Assembly: GCF_907163085.1 (NCBI RefSeq)
Contig: NZ_CAJQTX010000007.1
Coordinates: forward strand, 372,001 to 436,000
Length of the DNA: 64,000 nt
DNA from: Candidatus Accumulibacter sp. ACC003
Lineage (GTDB): Bacteria > Pseudomonadota > Gammaproteobacteria > Burkholderiales > Rhodocyclaceae
Direction: 5' to 3'
Part shown: positions 29,229 to 36,529 of the stretch, one piece after another
Numbering within the stretch: position 1 is the stretch's first letter
Layout of the letters: each line of letters starts with the position of its first letter
Notes under the pieces: generated by a model
Seen by the model: the letters and a program-made list of their open reading frames with translations, nothing else
What the model was told of the DNA's origin: nothing
The model's database searches: none
Program-made: the position numbers and the translations under genes

Positions 29229-29552
29229 ATGGACACCAAGGGAATTGAGCAGGCGCTGAGTGCGTTGCGAGCTAGCTCGGTAGCCGCTGGCGGTCGTGTT
29301 GCCGAGGCGCAGAGCCCGCCTGCAGGGGCGACGGACTTTGCGCAGGTGTTGCAGAATTCGATTGCCCAGGTCAGCCAGACGCAGCAGCAGGCGGAAGCGA
29401 TGGCGGCAAATTTTGCCGGCGGCAATGGCACCGAGAACCTGCACGAGGTGATGATCGCCTTGCAGACGGCCAACCTGTCGTTTCAGGAAATGATCCAGGT
29501 GCGCAACAAGCTCGTCTCGGCCTACCAGGACGTCATGAATATGCAGGTCTAG
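29229..29552 (+). CDS. fliE: flagellar hook-basal body complex protein FliE
   Basis: This 107-residue protein joins the MS-ring to the rod. The C-terminal signature (NLHEVMIALQTANLSFQEMI, QVRNKLVSAYQDVMNMQV) is clear. ATG 29229 has GGAG upstream; a longer frame from 29160 overlaps the promoter and is rejected. It has its own sigma-54 promoter and is separated from fliF by flrBC. Confidence 0.95.
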   Translation: MDTKGIEQALSALRASSVAAGGRVAEAQSPPAGATDFAQVLQNSIAQVSQTQQQAEAMAANFAGGNGTENLHEVMIALQTANLSFQEMIQVRNKLVSAYQDVMNMQV

Positions 29553-29768
29553 CGCGCCGATTGGCGCTGCTGGAACGATGCCATATCTTTGCGCTAGCAA
29601 TCGGTGCGCCAGGCGCCGAACGGCCGGCGTCAGGGGGCCGAGGCCGGGGGCGATTGCCGGCGGCGGTGGCAATGCTGACCGGCCATGCGCAGCCGGCGGC
29701 GTCCTCGTGAGGCTTTCAAGCGCCCTGAGGCGTCGCCGTAATCGTTTGCTCCTTGAAGCGTTTACTTC

Positions 29769-29797
29769 TTGAGTTCCGGGCTGGCTGCGCCCATAAT
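29769..29797 (+). promoter_or_regulatory. sigma-70 promoter of ssrA
   Basis: TTGAGT (29769-29774), 17 bases, CATAAT (29792-29797). A start near 29804 would put the 5' end just ahead of the acceptor piece, as expected for a constitutively made tmRNA. Confidence 0.75.
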
Positions 29798-29803
29798 GCG
29801 GCG

Positions 29804-29869
29804 CATAGTCGTAATTCCGGCAAACCGGAAGCGTTCTGGACGCGGGTTCGATTCCCGCCACCTCCACCA
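29804..29869 (+). ncRNA. ssrA: tmRNA acceptor piece (T-arm, acceptor 3' strand, CCA)
   Basis: This segment holds a small hairpin (TTCCGG-CAAA-CCGGAA, 29815-29830), the T-arm and the encoded CCA at 29867-29869. It becomes the aminoacylated piece after processing. Its 5' end is inferred from the promoter. Confidence 0.8.
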
Positions 29870-29958
29870 CTATGGGGGTGCACTGGTTTCGACAGGGTGA
29901 CAGATGGCGAGCAGGCGACTCGAGAGGCGACGGACGTAATCCGCGCAAAACCACAAAC

Positions 29959-29991
29959 GCCAACGATGAGCGTTTCGCAATGGCCGCTTAA
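29959..29991 (+). other. tmRNA proteolysis tag reading frame, ANDERFAMAA
   Basis: Ten codons and a TAA stop, starting at the GCC resume codon, encode A-N-D-E-R-F-A-M-A-A. Betaproteobacterial tags typically read ANDE(R/N/Q)FALAA, so the only unusual residue is methionine in place of leucine at position 8. The Ala-Ala end recognised by ClpXP is kept. Confidence 0.9.
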
Positions 29992-30033
29992 GGCCTGCTG
30001 AGGATGTAGCCGTCCAATAAACAGAATGGCTAT

Positions 30034-30057
30034 CGGTGGGGACTTCGGTCCCCACCG
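30034..30057 (+). terminator. ssrA terminal hairpin
   Basis: CGGTGGGGAC, loop TTCG, GTCCCCACCG: a perfect 10-bp stem with a stable tetraloop, followed by TCATTTCC. The T-run is weak, so it is either a terminator or the terminal helix protecting the coding piece. Confidence 0.7.
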
Positions 30058-30313
30058 TCATTTCCGCTGGTCTTCGGCGGCTCTTCAATTTGTTGGTTGG
30101 GAGCAGCGCCGATCGTCGGCGCGTGACAAGCGAATGGTCGATTGGGCCGTGGATTGTCCAGAGGAGCGGTTTTTCGCGCCGCTATTGGTGTCCCTGGCCG
30201 CGGCGCCGGCACAAGAAGCCATCGGCGCGCCGATGGCGCGGTTGTGAGCGTTCGGAAAAGCCCGCGGAATGCGCTTGGCAGGCTGTCGAACCGCGCGGTG
30301 GTGCAGCGGCAGT

Positions 30314-30670
30314 TCAGTTCGCCTTGGCGTCTTCGGCCTTGCGGTACTCGCTGTAGTCCGTGAGTTGCGTTTCAAGCTCATTGAAGCTTGACGACGGTTT
30401 CTGCCCGAGCCGTGACAGCCGACGCATCAGTCGCTGCTGGGCAAAGGTCTCTGACGAGTCAGGTTTGCCCAACAGATATTCCGAGCCGCGTCGGGTCATC
30501 ACGACCATCGAATTGGACTCGAAGCTGTAACCCGTGACCGGCGACGTTCTGATGTGCGAGGACGATGGGAAGCGTGGATTCTTGCCGTAGACCCGCCCCT
30601 CAATGCATACCAGGGTCTCGCCTTCACGGGTAATCAGCTCCAGGGTTTTCCAATTATTGAGAATATTCAT
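30314..30670 (-). CDS. hypothetical protein, 118 residues
   Basis: I do not recognise this small soluble protein. It has no signal peptide or membrane helix. The first 60 residues look like a compact beta-rich domain (LELITREGETLVCIEGRVYG; RTSPVTGYSFESNSMVVMTR), and the C-terminal 45 are helical and charged. The strong ribosome site GGGGGAG before ATG 30670 decides the start over an in-frame codon at 30712. Upstream lies a long region with a sigma-54 promoter on the same strand (31057-31072), but about 375 bases separate that promoter from this start. It stands alone beside ssrA. Confidence 0.7.
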   Translation of the reverse strand: MNILNNWKTLELITREGETLVCIEGRVYGKNPRFPSSSHIRTSPVTGYSFESNSMVVMTRRGSEYLLGKPDSSETFAQQRLMRRLSRLGQKPSSSFNELETQLTDYSEYRKAEDAKAN

Positions 30671-31056
30671 AGTACTCCCCCACTCTGTCCACGACGCGTG
30701 CTGCCACGGCACGCCCGCATTCTACGCGAGAAAGCGATTCTGCGTAGTCTTTTGGACGTGCATCGGGCGCTCTGGCAGAAGCGGCCGAGAGGCGTGATCG
30801 TGTGGCTAATCATCATTTATTTCAAGTAGATGCATATTGATAGAAAATTTGTTGAAGCGGTTGCCTGCGAGCCGTGATTCCTTGTGCGGCGGTCGATTTG
30901 CTGGCTTGGCTTGCCCCGCAGCGCCGACCGAGTCCGCTGGCGCGAAGTGGGTTGCCGTGCAGATCGATGAAAATCCCCGCCACGATCCGTTTTACGAAAT
31001 TGTCGTGCCAAGAAGCGGCGGCGCGAGTTGCTTCCGGCTGGCGCCGTCAATTCACC

Positions 31057-31072
31057 AGCAAAAAGCCTGCCA
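31057..31072 (-). promoter_or_regulatory. sigma-54 promoter without an obvious target gene
   Basis: On the minus strand TGGCAG, 5 bases, TTGCT: 10 of 11 consensus positions with exact spacing. The nearest downstream gene on that strand starts at 30670, giving a leader of about 375 bases. Confidence 0.7.
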
Positions 31073-31146
31073 GTTTCTTTATGCAGATAATTAAAGCATT
31101 AAACCATCTATGTGAGCGGGTCGTTGCTGAGTTGAAGGAAGGTCGG

Positions 31147-31163
31147 TGTAAGATTTTTCGACA
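31147..31163 (-). promoter_or_regulatory. upstream activator element shared with the PEP-CTERM gene
   Basis: The plus strand reads TGTAAGATTTTTCGACA. It is 16/17 identical to 54525-54541 and sits at a similar distance (about 75-90 bases) upstream of a sigma-54 promoter in the same orientation, which suggests a binding site for one enhancer-binding protein. Confidence 0.65.
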
Positions 31164-31254
31164 CTTCTACCGCCCGGCGAGCTGCCGCAGCCGACAACGC
31201 GCCTTTGCCAGCGTCGTTGGCGCCGCGCCGCTCGTCGCGGCGCCGCGGCTGGCT

Positions 31255-32748
31255 CTACAGCAGACGGTCGCGTTCGTCGGCGCGTAGTGCTTCGATACGC
31301 GATAGCTGTTGGGCGAGTACGGCGAGCGTCGCTTCGGACGCGTCGCGCCCCTTGGCCAGCCGGCCGCGAACGCGCGCCCGCAGTACCGCTGGCGTGGCCT
31401 GCGGCGCGACGATGAAGAAAGGCGCTCGCAGCTGCGTCGCGAGCGCCCGGAAATCGTCGCGCCGGGAGCTTTCGAGGAAGCTCGCGTCGACGATCACCGA
31501 CCAGCCGGCGGTGAGCATTTCCTGCGCCAGCTCGTGCAGGCGGCGGTACGTTCGCTCGCTGGCGTCGCGCGCGTAGATTCCACGGTCAAGCGCTGAGCCG
31601 CTGCTAGCCGCACTCGCCAGGTCGAACAAGCGCTTGCGTTCGACGTCGGAGCGCAGGCGGAGCGTTGCTGCCGCGGCGTCACGTAACAGCAGCCGCCGCG
31701 AAGCTCGGCTCTTCCCACAACCAGCGACGCCATGGGTGATGATCAGCCGCGGCGTCGGCGGTTTCGCCAGACCTTCGGCGAGTGCCAGATAATGGCGCGC
31801 GCGGCTCAGATCGCCGGTGGTCTGCGCCGCCAGGATGGCCGCCACTTTGGCGCGGACCAAAGCGCGATAGACGGCGTAGAAGCGGAGCACATGCAGCGCG
31901 TCGTAGTCGCCGTTGCACGCCAGCCACTCGTCGAGCAGCCAGCCGGCGAGGCCTGGCTGACCCTGGTCGATCAGGTCGATGTAGGTGAAGGCAATTTCAC
32001 TGGCGACGTCGATCCAGCGCAGGTCTTCGCTGAATTCGATGCAGTCGAACAGCCGCACGCGCTCGTCGATCAATACCAGGTTGCCGAGATGCAGGTCGCC
32101 GTGGCACTCGCGAACGCGGCCGGCGGTTTTACGGGCGGTGAAGCGTGGCGCCAGGCGGTCGAATTCGTTGCGGGTCCAGGCAGCCAGTTGCGCCAGTCGC
32201 AGCGGCTCATCGTCGCTGCCGAGCAGCGACGCCAACTCGGTGAAGTTCGCCAGCGCCGGCGCCAGGACCTGCGCCGGCTCACCGAAGCGCGTCGTTGCCG
32301 GCGCCGTTGCGGCCTGCTGGTGAAAATCGGCGACTGCGGTGGCGAGCGCCGACACCTGCCGCACCTTGAGCTGACCGCGCTTGCAGAGATGGTCGAGTCG
32401 GCCGCGCTCGGCGAAGCGGCGCATCCGGACGGCGAACTCGATGGTTGCGCCCGCGCCGTCGATATGCGGGTCCGCCGGCGATCCGGTAATGCGCACCACC
32501 GCCAGGTAGAGGTCCGGCGAAAAGCGGCGATTCAAGCGCAGCTCGGCTTCGCAGCAGCTTTGCCGCTGGGCCAGCGTGCGGTAATCGAGGAAAGGCAGGA
32601 GCAGTGCCTTCTTGATCTTGTAGGCGAAGGAACCAGCCAGTAGCAACCACGAGGCGTGCGTTTCGACGAGGTCGACGCGCGTCGCCGGGTCGGGATAGCG
32701 AGCCGGGTCGAGCAGTGCTTCGATCAGTGCTGGCCGTATCGATGACAT
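31255..32748 (-). CDS. bifunctional APH-like phosphotransferase / AAA kinase protein
   Basis: This 497-residue protein has an N-terminal aminoglycoside-phosphotransferase-like domain (catalytic loop ECHGDLHLGNLVLI and metal site FDCIEFSEDLRWIDVASE, about 210-250) and a C-terminal P-loop kinase domain (ITHGVAGCGKSRASRRLLL, about 340-497). This fusion is a recurrent family of unknown substrate (COG2187/COG0645 type). Its ATG lies three bases after the stop of the P-type ATPase remnant, so the two are cotranscribed. No resistance role should be assumed. Confidence 0.8.
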   Translation of the reverse strand: MSSIRPALIEALLDPARYPDPATRVDLVETHASWLLLAGSFAYKIKKALLLPFLDYRTLAQRQSCCEAELRLNRRFSPDLYLAVVRITGSPADPHIDGAGATIEFAVRMRRFAERGRLDHLCKRGQLKVRQVSALATAVADFHQQAATAPATTRFGEPAQVLAPALANFTELASLLGSDDEPLRLAQLAAWTRNEFDRLAPRFTARKTAGRVRECHGDLHLGNLVLIDERVRLFDCIEFSEDLRWIDVASEIAFTYIDLIDQGQPGLAGWLLDEWLACNGDYDALHVLRFYAVYRALVRAKVAAILAAQTTGDLSRARHYLALAEGLAKPPTPRLIITHGVAGCGKSRASRRLLLRDAAAATLRLRSDVERKRLFDLASAASSGSALDRGIYARDASERTYRRLHELAQEMLTAGWSVIVDASFLESSRRDDFRALATQLRAPFFIVAPQATPAVLRARVRGRLAKGRDASEATLAVLAQQLSRIEALRADERDRLL

Positions 32749-32751
32749 CGC

Positions 32752-33411
32752 TCAGTTCCTCGGGGTGCGCCGCACGAAAGCCTTGTGCGGCTCTTCGAGT
32801 GCCCACATCAGCAGCGCGCAAGCGGCTGCCAGCAGCCAGGGTGAGCGGTCGATCGGTGGCGTACCGACTAGCCGGTTGCCGGCTGGCGTGCCCAGGATCA
32901 ACAGAATCACCGCCAGCTCGGAGGTGATGCCGAGCTGCAGCAAGCGATTGCCAGTGAAGCCACCGGCCATCGCCGCCGCGGCTTCGAGGACGCCGAGGAA
33001 CAGGTCGGCGCGGGCGACCGGCGCCCACGACAGCCGCCGCTCGCCGAGCGCCAGCGCCGGCAGCATATCGGTACCCATGCCGACGGCCAGGATCTGGATG
33101 ATGGTCAGCGGCAGCGGGATGCGCAACAGGACGAAAGCGAGGTAGGGCACGATCTCGAGGATACTCGAGCTGAGGATGTAGGTGAGGAACTTGCGGATAT
33201 TATCGAACACCGCGCGACCTTCCTCAATCGCCGCGACGATACTCGCGAAGTTGTCGTCGAGCAGGATCAGGTCGGCCGCTGCCTTGGTGACGTCGGTGCC
33301 GTTGACGCCCATGGCAATGCCGACATGCGTGGCCTCGCCGACGCTGCGGCCATCGGCCGAGGTGTTGAGATTGGTCAGCGACTCTTCGACAGCGAGGGCA
33401 TGGATACGCAC
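32752..33411 (-). pseudogene. collapsed cation-transporting P-type ATPase remnant
   Basis: The 219-codon frame keeps the beginning and end of a P-type ATPase but lacks the core. Residues 5-27 ([20 protein letters not shown]) resemble the N-terminal cation-ATPase domain; the next residues jump to the end of the P domain ([40 protein letters not shown]) and the C-terminal membrane helices. The A domain, the N domain and the DKTGT phosphorylation site are absent. A further segment seems missing after PALALGE and another near AAAMAGGF. It cannot pump ions. The start (GTG 33411) is weak. The intact frame might still make a small membrane protein. Confidence 0.75.
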
Positions 33412-33526
33412 GGGACGAGATTCATGACGCCGGAGCGGCTGCGGCAGCAGCGCTGCAGCTGGCCGCCGATCATCGCCGGCTGGCAGCGTCGCGACCGACG
33501 TCTGGGCGTCGCCAGTGAGCGTTGGC

Positions 33527-35191
33527 TCAGCCGCCGTCGGGCGGGCGTGGCCGGCGCCAGACGGCCGTCAGCGCGGCGAGTTTGGCGCGCGGCGAGAGAC
33601 GTTCGTCGGAGAGCGCTTCGAGAAAATTCGAAAGCACTTTCGACTTGGCGATGGCGAAACCGGTCAGCAGCGTCGACGGCACGGCGACCAGCGCAAAAAG
33701 CGCCAGTCGCTCGGCCAAGGGAGCGTGCGTGGCGTCGAGCAGGTTCATTCCGAGGACGCCGGTGGTGACCGTCGCGATCAAGCCGGCGGTGGTCACCACG
33801 GTCAGGCGGACGACCGTATTGGACTGCCGACGCAGGCTGTCGCTGTCGAGGTACTGGCTCATGTCCTGGATTTCCTCGCGCAATTCGGTGTACAGGCGCT
33901 CGCTGCCGAGGTGTTCTCTGGTCAGTTTGAACATCGCGCGGGCCTGGGCCTGGTCGGAAATCTCGTAGAACCAGTAGCGATGCGTGAAGCGCAGGAAGAC
34001 TTCGAGGATTTGTCGAATCGCGCGCTTGAATTCCTTGACCGATTCGGCGTCGCCGATGCGCAGGTGATTGAGCGCCGTCACCAGGCGGTCGGAGAGCATC
34101 AGCAAGGCCGCCTTGTGAAAGTGCGGGATCAAGGCGAGCAGGAAGAACTGGTGGCGAAACTGTCCGAGCAGGCCGTCCTCGAGGCCGCTGAAGTAGGCGT
34201 CGCGGGCGCTGCCGACCATGACCACCGCGTGTCCGCAGGAGAGCAGGCGGCTGCCCGGCTGTTCGGCCTGCGGGTGCCAGTAGCGGTCGTAGCAATAGCG
34301 TGCCTCGAAATCGTCAAGCGGCAGGTCGGACGCGGGCGGCGCGCCAATCTTCCCCGGCCCGGTGATCAGCACCAGGCGGGCGAAGTCGTCACGGCTGAGC
34401 GTGCGCGGGTCGTCCATCGCCAGGTAGGCGAGGAGCGGCATGCGGTGATACTCGATCTGTCGATAGCGGACCAGCCCTTCCTCGTCCGAGTGGTGCAGCA
34501 CCAGGGGGCGCAGCAGGAACTCCCAGTGCGACGCGATGCACGGGGCGCGGAAGCGCGAGACGGAGCTGAGGTACTTGCTGCGTTTCTCGTAGTCTGAAGC
34601 GGCCAGCACGCGGCCGTCGGGCGCGATCCATTCGCTGCGCTTCAGGCAGTGGCTGCCGCTGCCATCGTCGTCCCAAGACGGTGGATAGGCGCGTCCGAAA
34701 CGGTACAGCGTGTCGTGCACCTGCCGCAGTTCGAGGTCGTCGGCGAAGATTTCGACGACCAGAATGAGCACCTCGATGTCGTAGAAGAAGTAGAGGTCGA
34801 GGTGCGCGATGTCGAAATCGATAGCCTCGTCGCGGTCCTTGAAGAGCATGCGCACTTTGGCCACGTCATGGCGGCGGAAGATGCGGATCGGCGATTCGCC
34901 GTCGCGCGAACTGCTCCCCTTCTGGCCACCGCCTTCACCGTAGAGGAAGCGCTGGACGTAAGGCAGGAACGTGACAAACTCGCTGTAGTGGCGCTCGTGA
35001 AACTGTTCGGGGTCGCCGCTGAACTCGTCGGCAAGTTCGCGCCACGGGTTGTCGGCGTCGCTCCGGTCGAGCAACTGACTATGGCTCTGGAAAGGTCCGC
35101 CGTCGGCCAGCGGCATCAGTTGCAGGGGCCACATCAGGATCTGCCGGAAATGGCGGACCCGTTGGCCTGCGTCGTTTGTCGCCACGTCCAT
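33527..35191 (-). CDS. CorA-like divalent cation transporter family protein
   Basis: This 554-residue protein has a large soluble N-terminal region, a long helical stretch at about 350-460, and two C-terminal membrane helices ([20 protein letters not shown], then [25 protein letters not shown]). The GMN motif after the first helix is the CorA signature. It is longer than typical CorA (about 320), mainly through the N-terminal domain. ATG 35191 with GGAG upstream is chosen over ATG 35236. Substrate (magnesium or another divalent ion) is inferred from family only. Confidence 0.75.
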   Translation of the reverse strand: MDVATNDAGQRVRHFRQILMWPLQLMPLADGGPFQSHSQLLDRSDADNPWRELADEFSGDPEQFHERHYSEFVTFLPYVQRFLYGEGGGQKGSSSRDGESPIRIFRRHDVAKVRMLFKDRDEAIDFDIAHLDLYFFYDIEVLILVVEIFADDLELRQVHDTLYRFGRAYPPSWDDDGSGSHCLKRSEWIAPDGRVLAASDYEKRSKYLSSVSRFRAPCIASHWEFLLRPLVLHHSDEEGLVRYRQIEYHRMPLLAYLAMDDPRTLSRDDFARLVLITGPGKIGAPPASDLPLDDFEARYCYDRYWHPQAEQPGSRLLSCGHAVVMVGSARDAYFSGLEDGLLGQFRHQFFLLALIPHFHKAALLMLSDRLVTALNHLRIGDAESVKEFKRAIRQILEVFLRFTHRYWFYEISDQAQARAMFKLTREHLGSERLYTELREEIQDMSQYLDSDSLRRQSNTVVRLTVVTTAGLIATVTTGVLGMNLLDATHAPLAERLALFALVAVPSTLLTGFAIAKSKVLSNFLEALSDERLSPRAKLAALTAVWRRPRPPDGG

Positions 35192-35341
35192 CGGCGTCTC
35201 CGGAAGAGTAATCGCCGGAGTCGGCCGGCAGGCCATGCTAGGGCCTTGCCGTCAGGACGTCAATGGCATCGTCGCCAGTCGTTCGCACCGGCCGGGCAGG
35301 GCGCTTGCCGGTCGTCGGCAAGCCACCGCGCCGGCTGCTGA

Positions 35342-36268
35342 TTAGCCGTCGATCTCGGCCAACAGCATGCTCAGCATGCGTTCGGCCTGACGCAGATAGC
35401 TGCTGCCAAACAGCTGCAGGTGATTGAGCACGTGGTAGAGCTGATAGAGCGTCTGGCGCTGCGCGAAACCATCAGCGAGCGGCCAGGCCTCGTAATAGGC
35501 GGCGTAGAAGCGTTTCGGGAAGCCGCCGAAGAGTTCGCTCATCGCCAGATCGGCTTCGCGGTCGCCAAAGTGCACGGCCGGATCGAACAGTGCCAGCGTT
35601 CCCGAGTCGTCGATCGCCGCGTTGCCGGACCACAGGTCGCCGTGCAGCAGACTCGCTGGCGGCTGATAGCCAGCGAACAACAGCTGCAGCTTTGCCGCCA
35701 GGCGTTCGCCCTTGGCGACCAGACTGCTGTGCTGGCCATGACGTCCGGCCAACAGCAGTTGTGGCAATAGCCTCTGGCGAGCGAAGAACGAAGGCCAGTT
35801 GTCATCCCAGGCGTTGCTCTGTGGCGTACTGCCGATGAAGTTGTCACGCTGCCAGCCGTAGCGCGTTCCCTGGATGCGGTGCAGTTCGGCAAGGGCCCGG
35901 CCGGCGAGCGCCGCGTCGCCTGCTTCGGCAAGCGCGTGCAGACGCAGATATTCCAGGACCAGGTAGGCGTGTCGGCCGCTGACGCCGTGGCCGACGACGC
36001 GTGGCACGCGCAGCGCCGGGCAACTGGTCAGCGCGTTCAGGCCGTCGGCCTCGGCGGTGAACATGTCGGCCAGCGCGGCGTCATGCAGTTTGACGAAGCA
36101 GCGCCGCTTGCCGCTCGCCACCAGCAACGTTCGCGAGATCGAGCCGCCGCCGATTTCGCTGACGGTGTCGATCGTCGCCGCCGAGCGGCGGTCACCGTCG
36201 CCGTTGCCGGCAAGCAGCTCGCGCAAGGCCTCGGCAAGCGCTGGCTCGAGATGCACGCGCGGACTCAT
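35342..36268 (-). CDS. fructosamine kinase family protein
   Basis: This 308-residue protein has the kinase fold of the fructosamine/ketosamine-3-kinase family: an ATP-binding start (EIGGGSISRTLLVASGKRRC), the QRDNFIGSTPQSNAWDDNW segment, the catalytic loop LLHGDLWSGNAAID and the metal-binding DPAVHFGDREADLAM. Members repair glycated proteins by phosphorylating ketosamines. ATG 36268 fits AAGGATG better than the ATG at 36274. It stands alone, transcribed toward the CorA-like gene. Confidence 0.9.
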   Translation of the reverse strand: MSPRVHLEPALAEALRELLAGNGDGDRRSAATIDTVSEIGGGSISRTLLVASGKRRCFVKLHDAALADMFTAEADGLNALTSCPALRVPRVVGHGVSGRHAYLVLEYLRLHALAEAGDAALAGRALAELHRIQGTRYGWQRDNFIGSTPQSNAWDDNWPSFFARQRLLPQLLLAGRHGQHSSLVAKGERLAAKLQLLFAGYQPPASLLHGDLWSGNAAIDDSGTLALFDPAVHFGDREADLAMSELFGGFPKRFYAAYYEAWPLADGFAQRQTLYQLYHVLNHLQLFGSSYLRQAERMLSMLLAEIDG

Positions 36269-36529
36269 GAACATCCTTTCAAGGCTCGTCGCATGCCGGG
36301 ACGGTCTCCGGTAAAGGCGGCGACAGCGCTTGCCGGGCGGCTGTCGCGAGCCGGCGAAGCGCTACCGTCGGCCGCCAAGGATGTCGCCGTCGCGGCCAGA
36401 ATGGCGCGCCGCCGACGCCACCCTGGCTGCCAGGGAAGCCACCAGGGACGCCGTAAAAAAATAGGCGCCGGTCGTTGCTGCGGCTGAGCGCAGGCTTTTC
36501 CGTCGGCGCCATGGCGGCCGTCAGCGGCG

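Larger units (their letters stand above)
29804..30057 (+). ncRNA. ssrA: circularly permuted (two-piece) tmRNA
   Basis: The usual 3' part of tmRNA comes first: a T-arm (stem GCGGG 42-46 with CCCGC 54-58 of 298xx) runs into the acceptor strand CACCTCC and ACCA ending at 29869. After four bases (CTAT) comes the usual 5' part: GGGGGTG (29874-29880), which pairs with CACCTCC over 7 bp including one G-U, then CACTGGTTTCGAC. A helix (29910-29916 with 29993-29999) closes the tag loop. The tag frame is 29959-29991. No T-arm follows downstream, so the permutation is real. Rescue of stalled ribosomes is its job; two-piece tmRNAs are known in alphaproteobacteria, some cyanobacteria and a betaproteobacterial lineage. 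The outer ends are estimates. Confidence 0.92.
30671..31254. other. 584-base region without a convincing gene
   Basis: Both strands were examined. Short open frames (for example 30817-31050 on the minus strand) have no ribosome site and odd composition. What stands out is a sigma-54 promoter and an upstream element near its right end, listed separately. The stretch 30800-31110 is richer in A and T than its surroundings. Confidence 0.6.

Noticed and set aside
29841-29869. The T-arm and CCA as the end of an ordinary tRNA gene
   Set aside because: No matching 5' acceptor strand, D-arm or anticodon arm lies upstream; the strand pairs with 29874-29880 instead.
30817-31050. A 77-codon minus-strand frame just downstream of the orphan sigma-54 promoter
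   Set aside because: It starts at or upstream of the expected transcription start, lacks a ribosome site and has no signal peptide or PEP-CTERM end.
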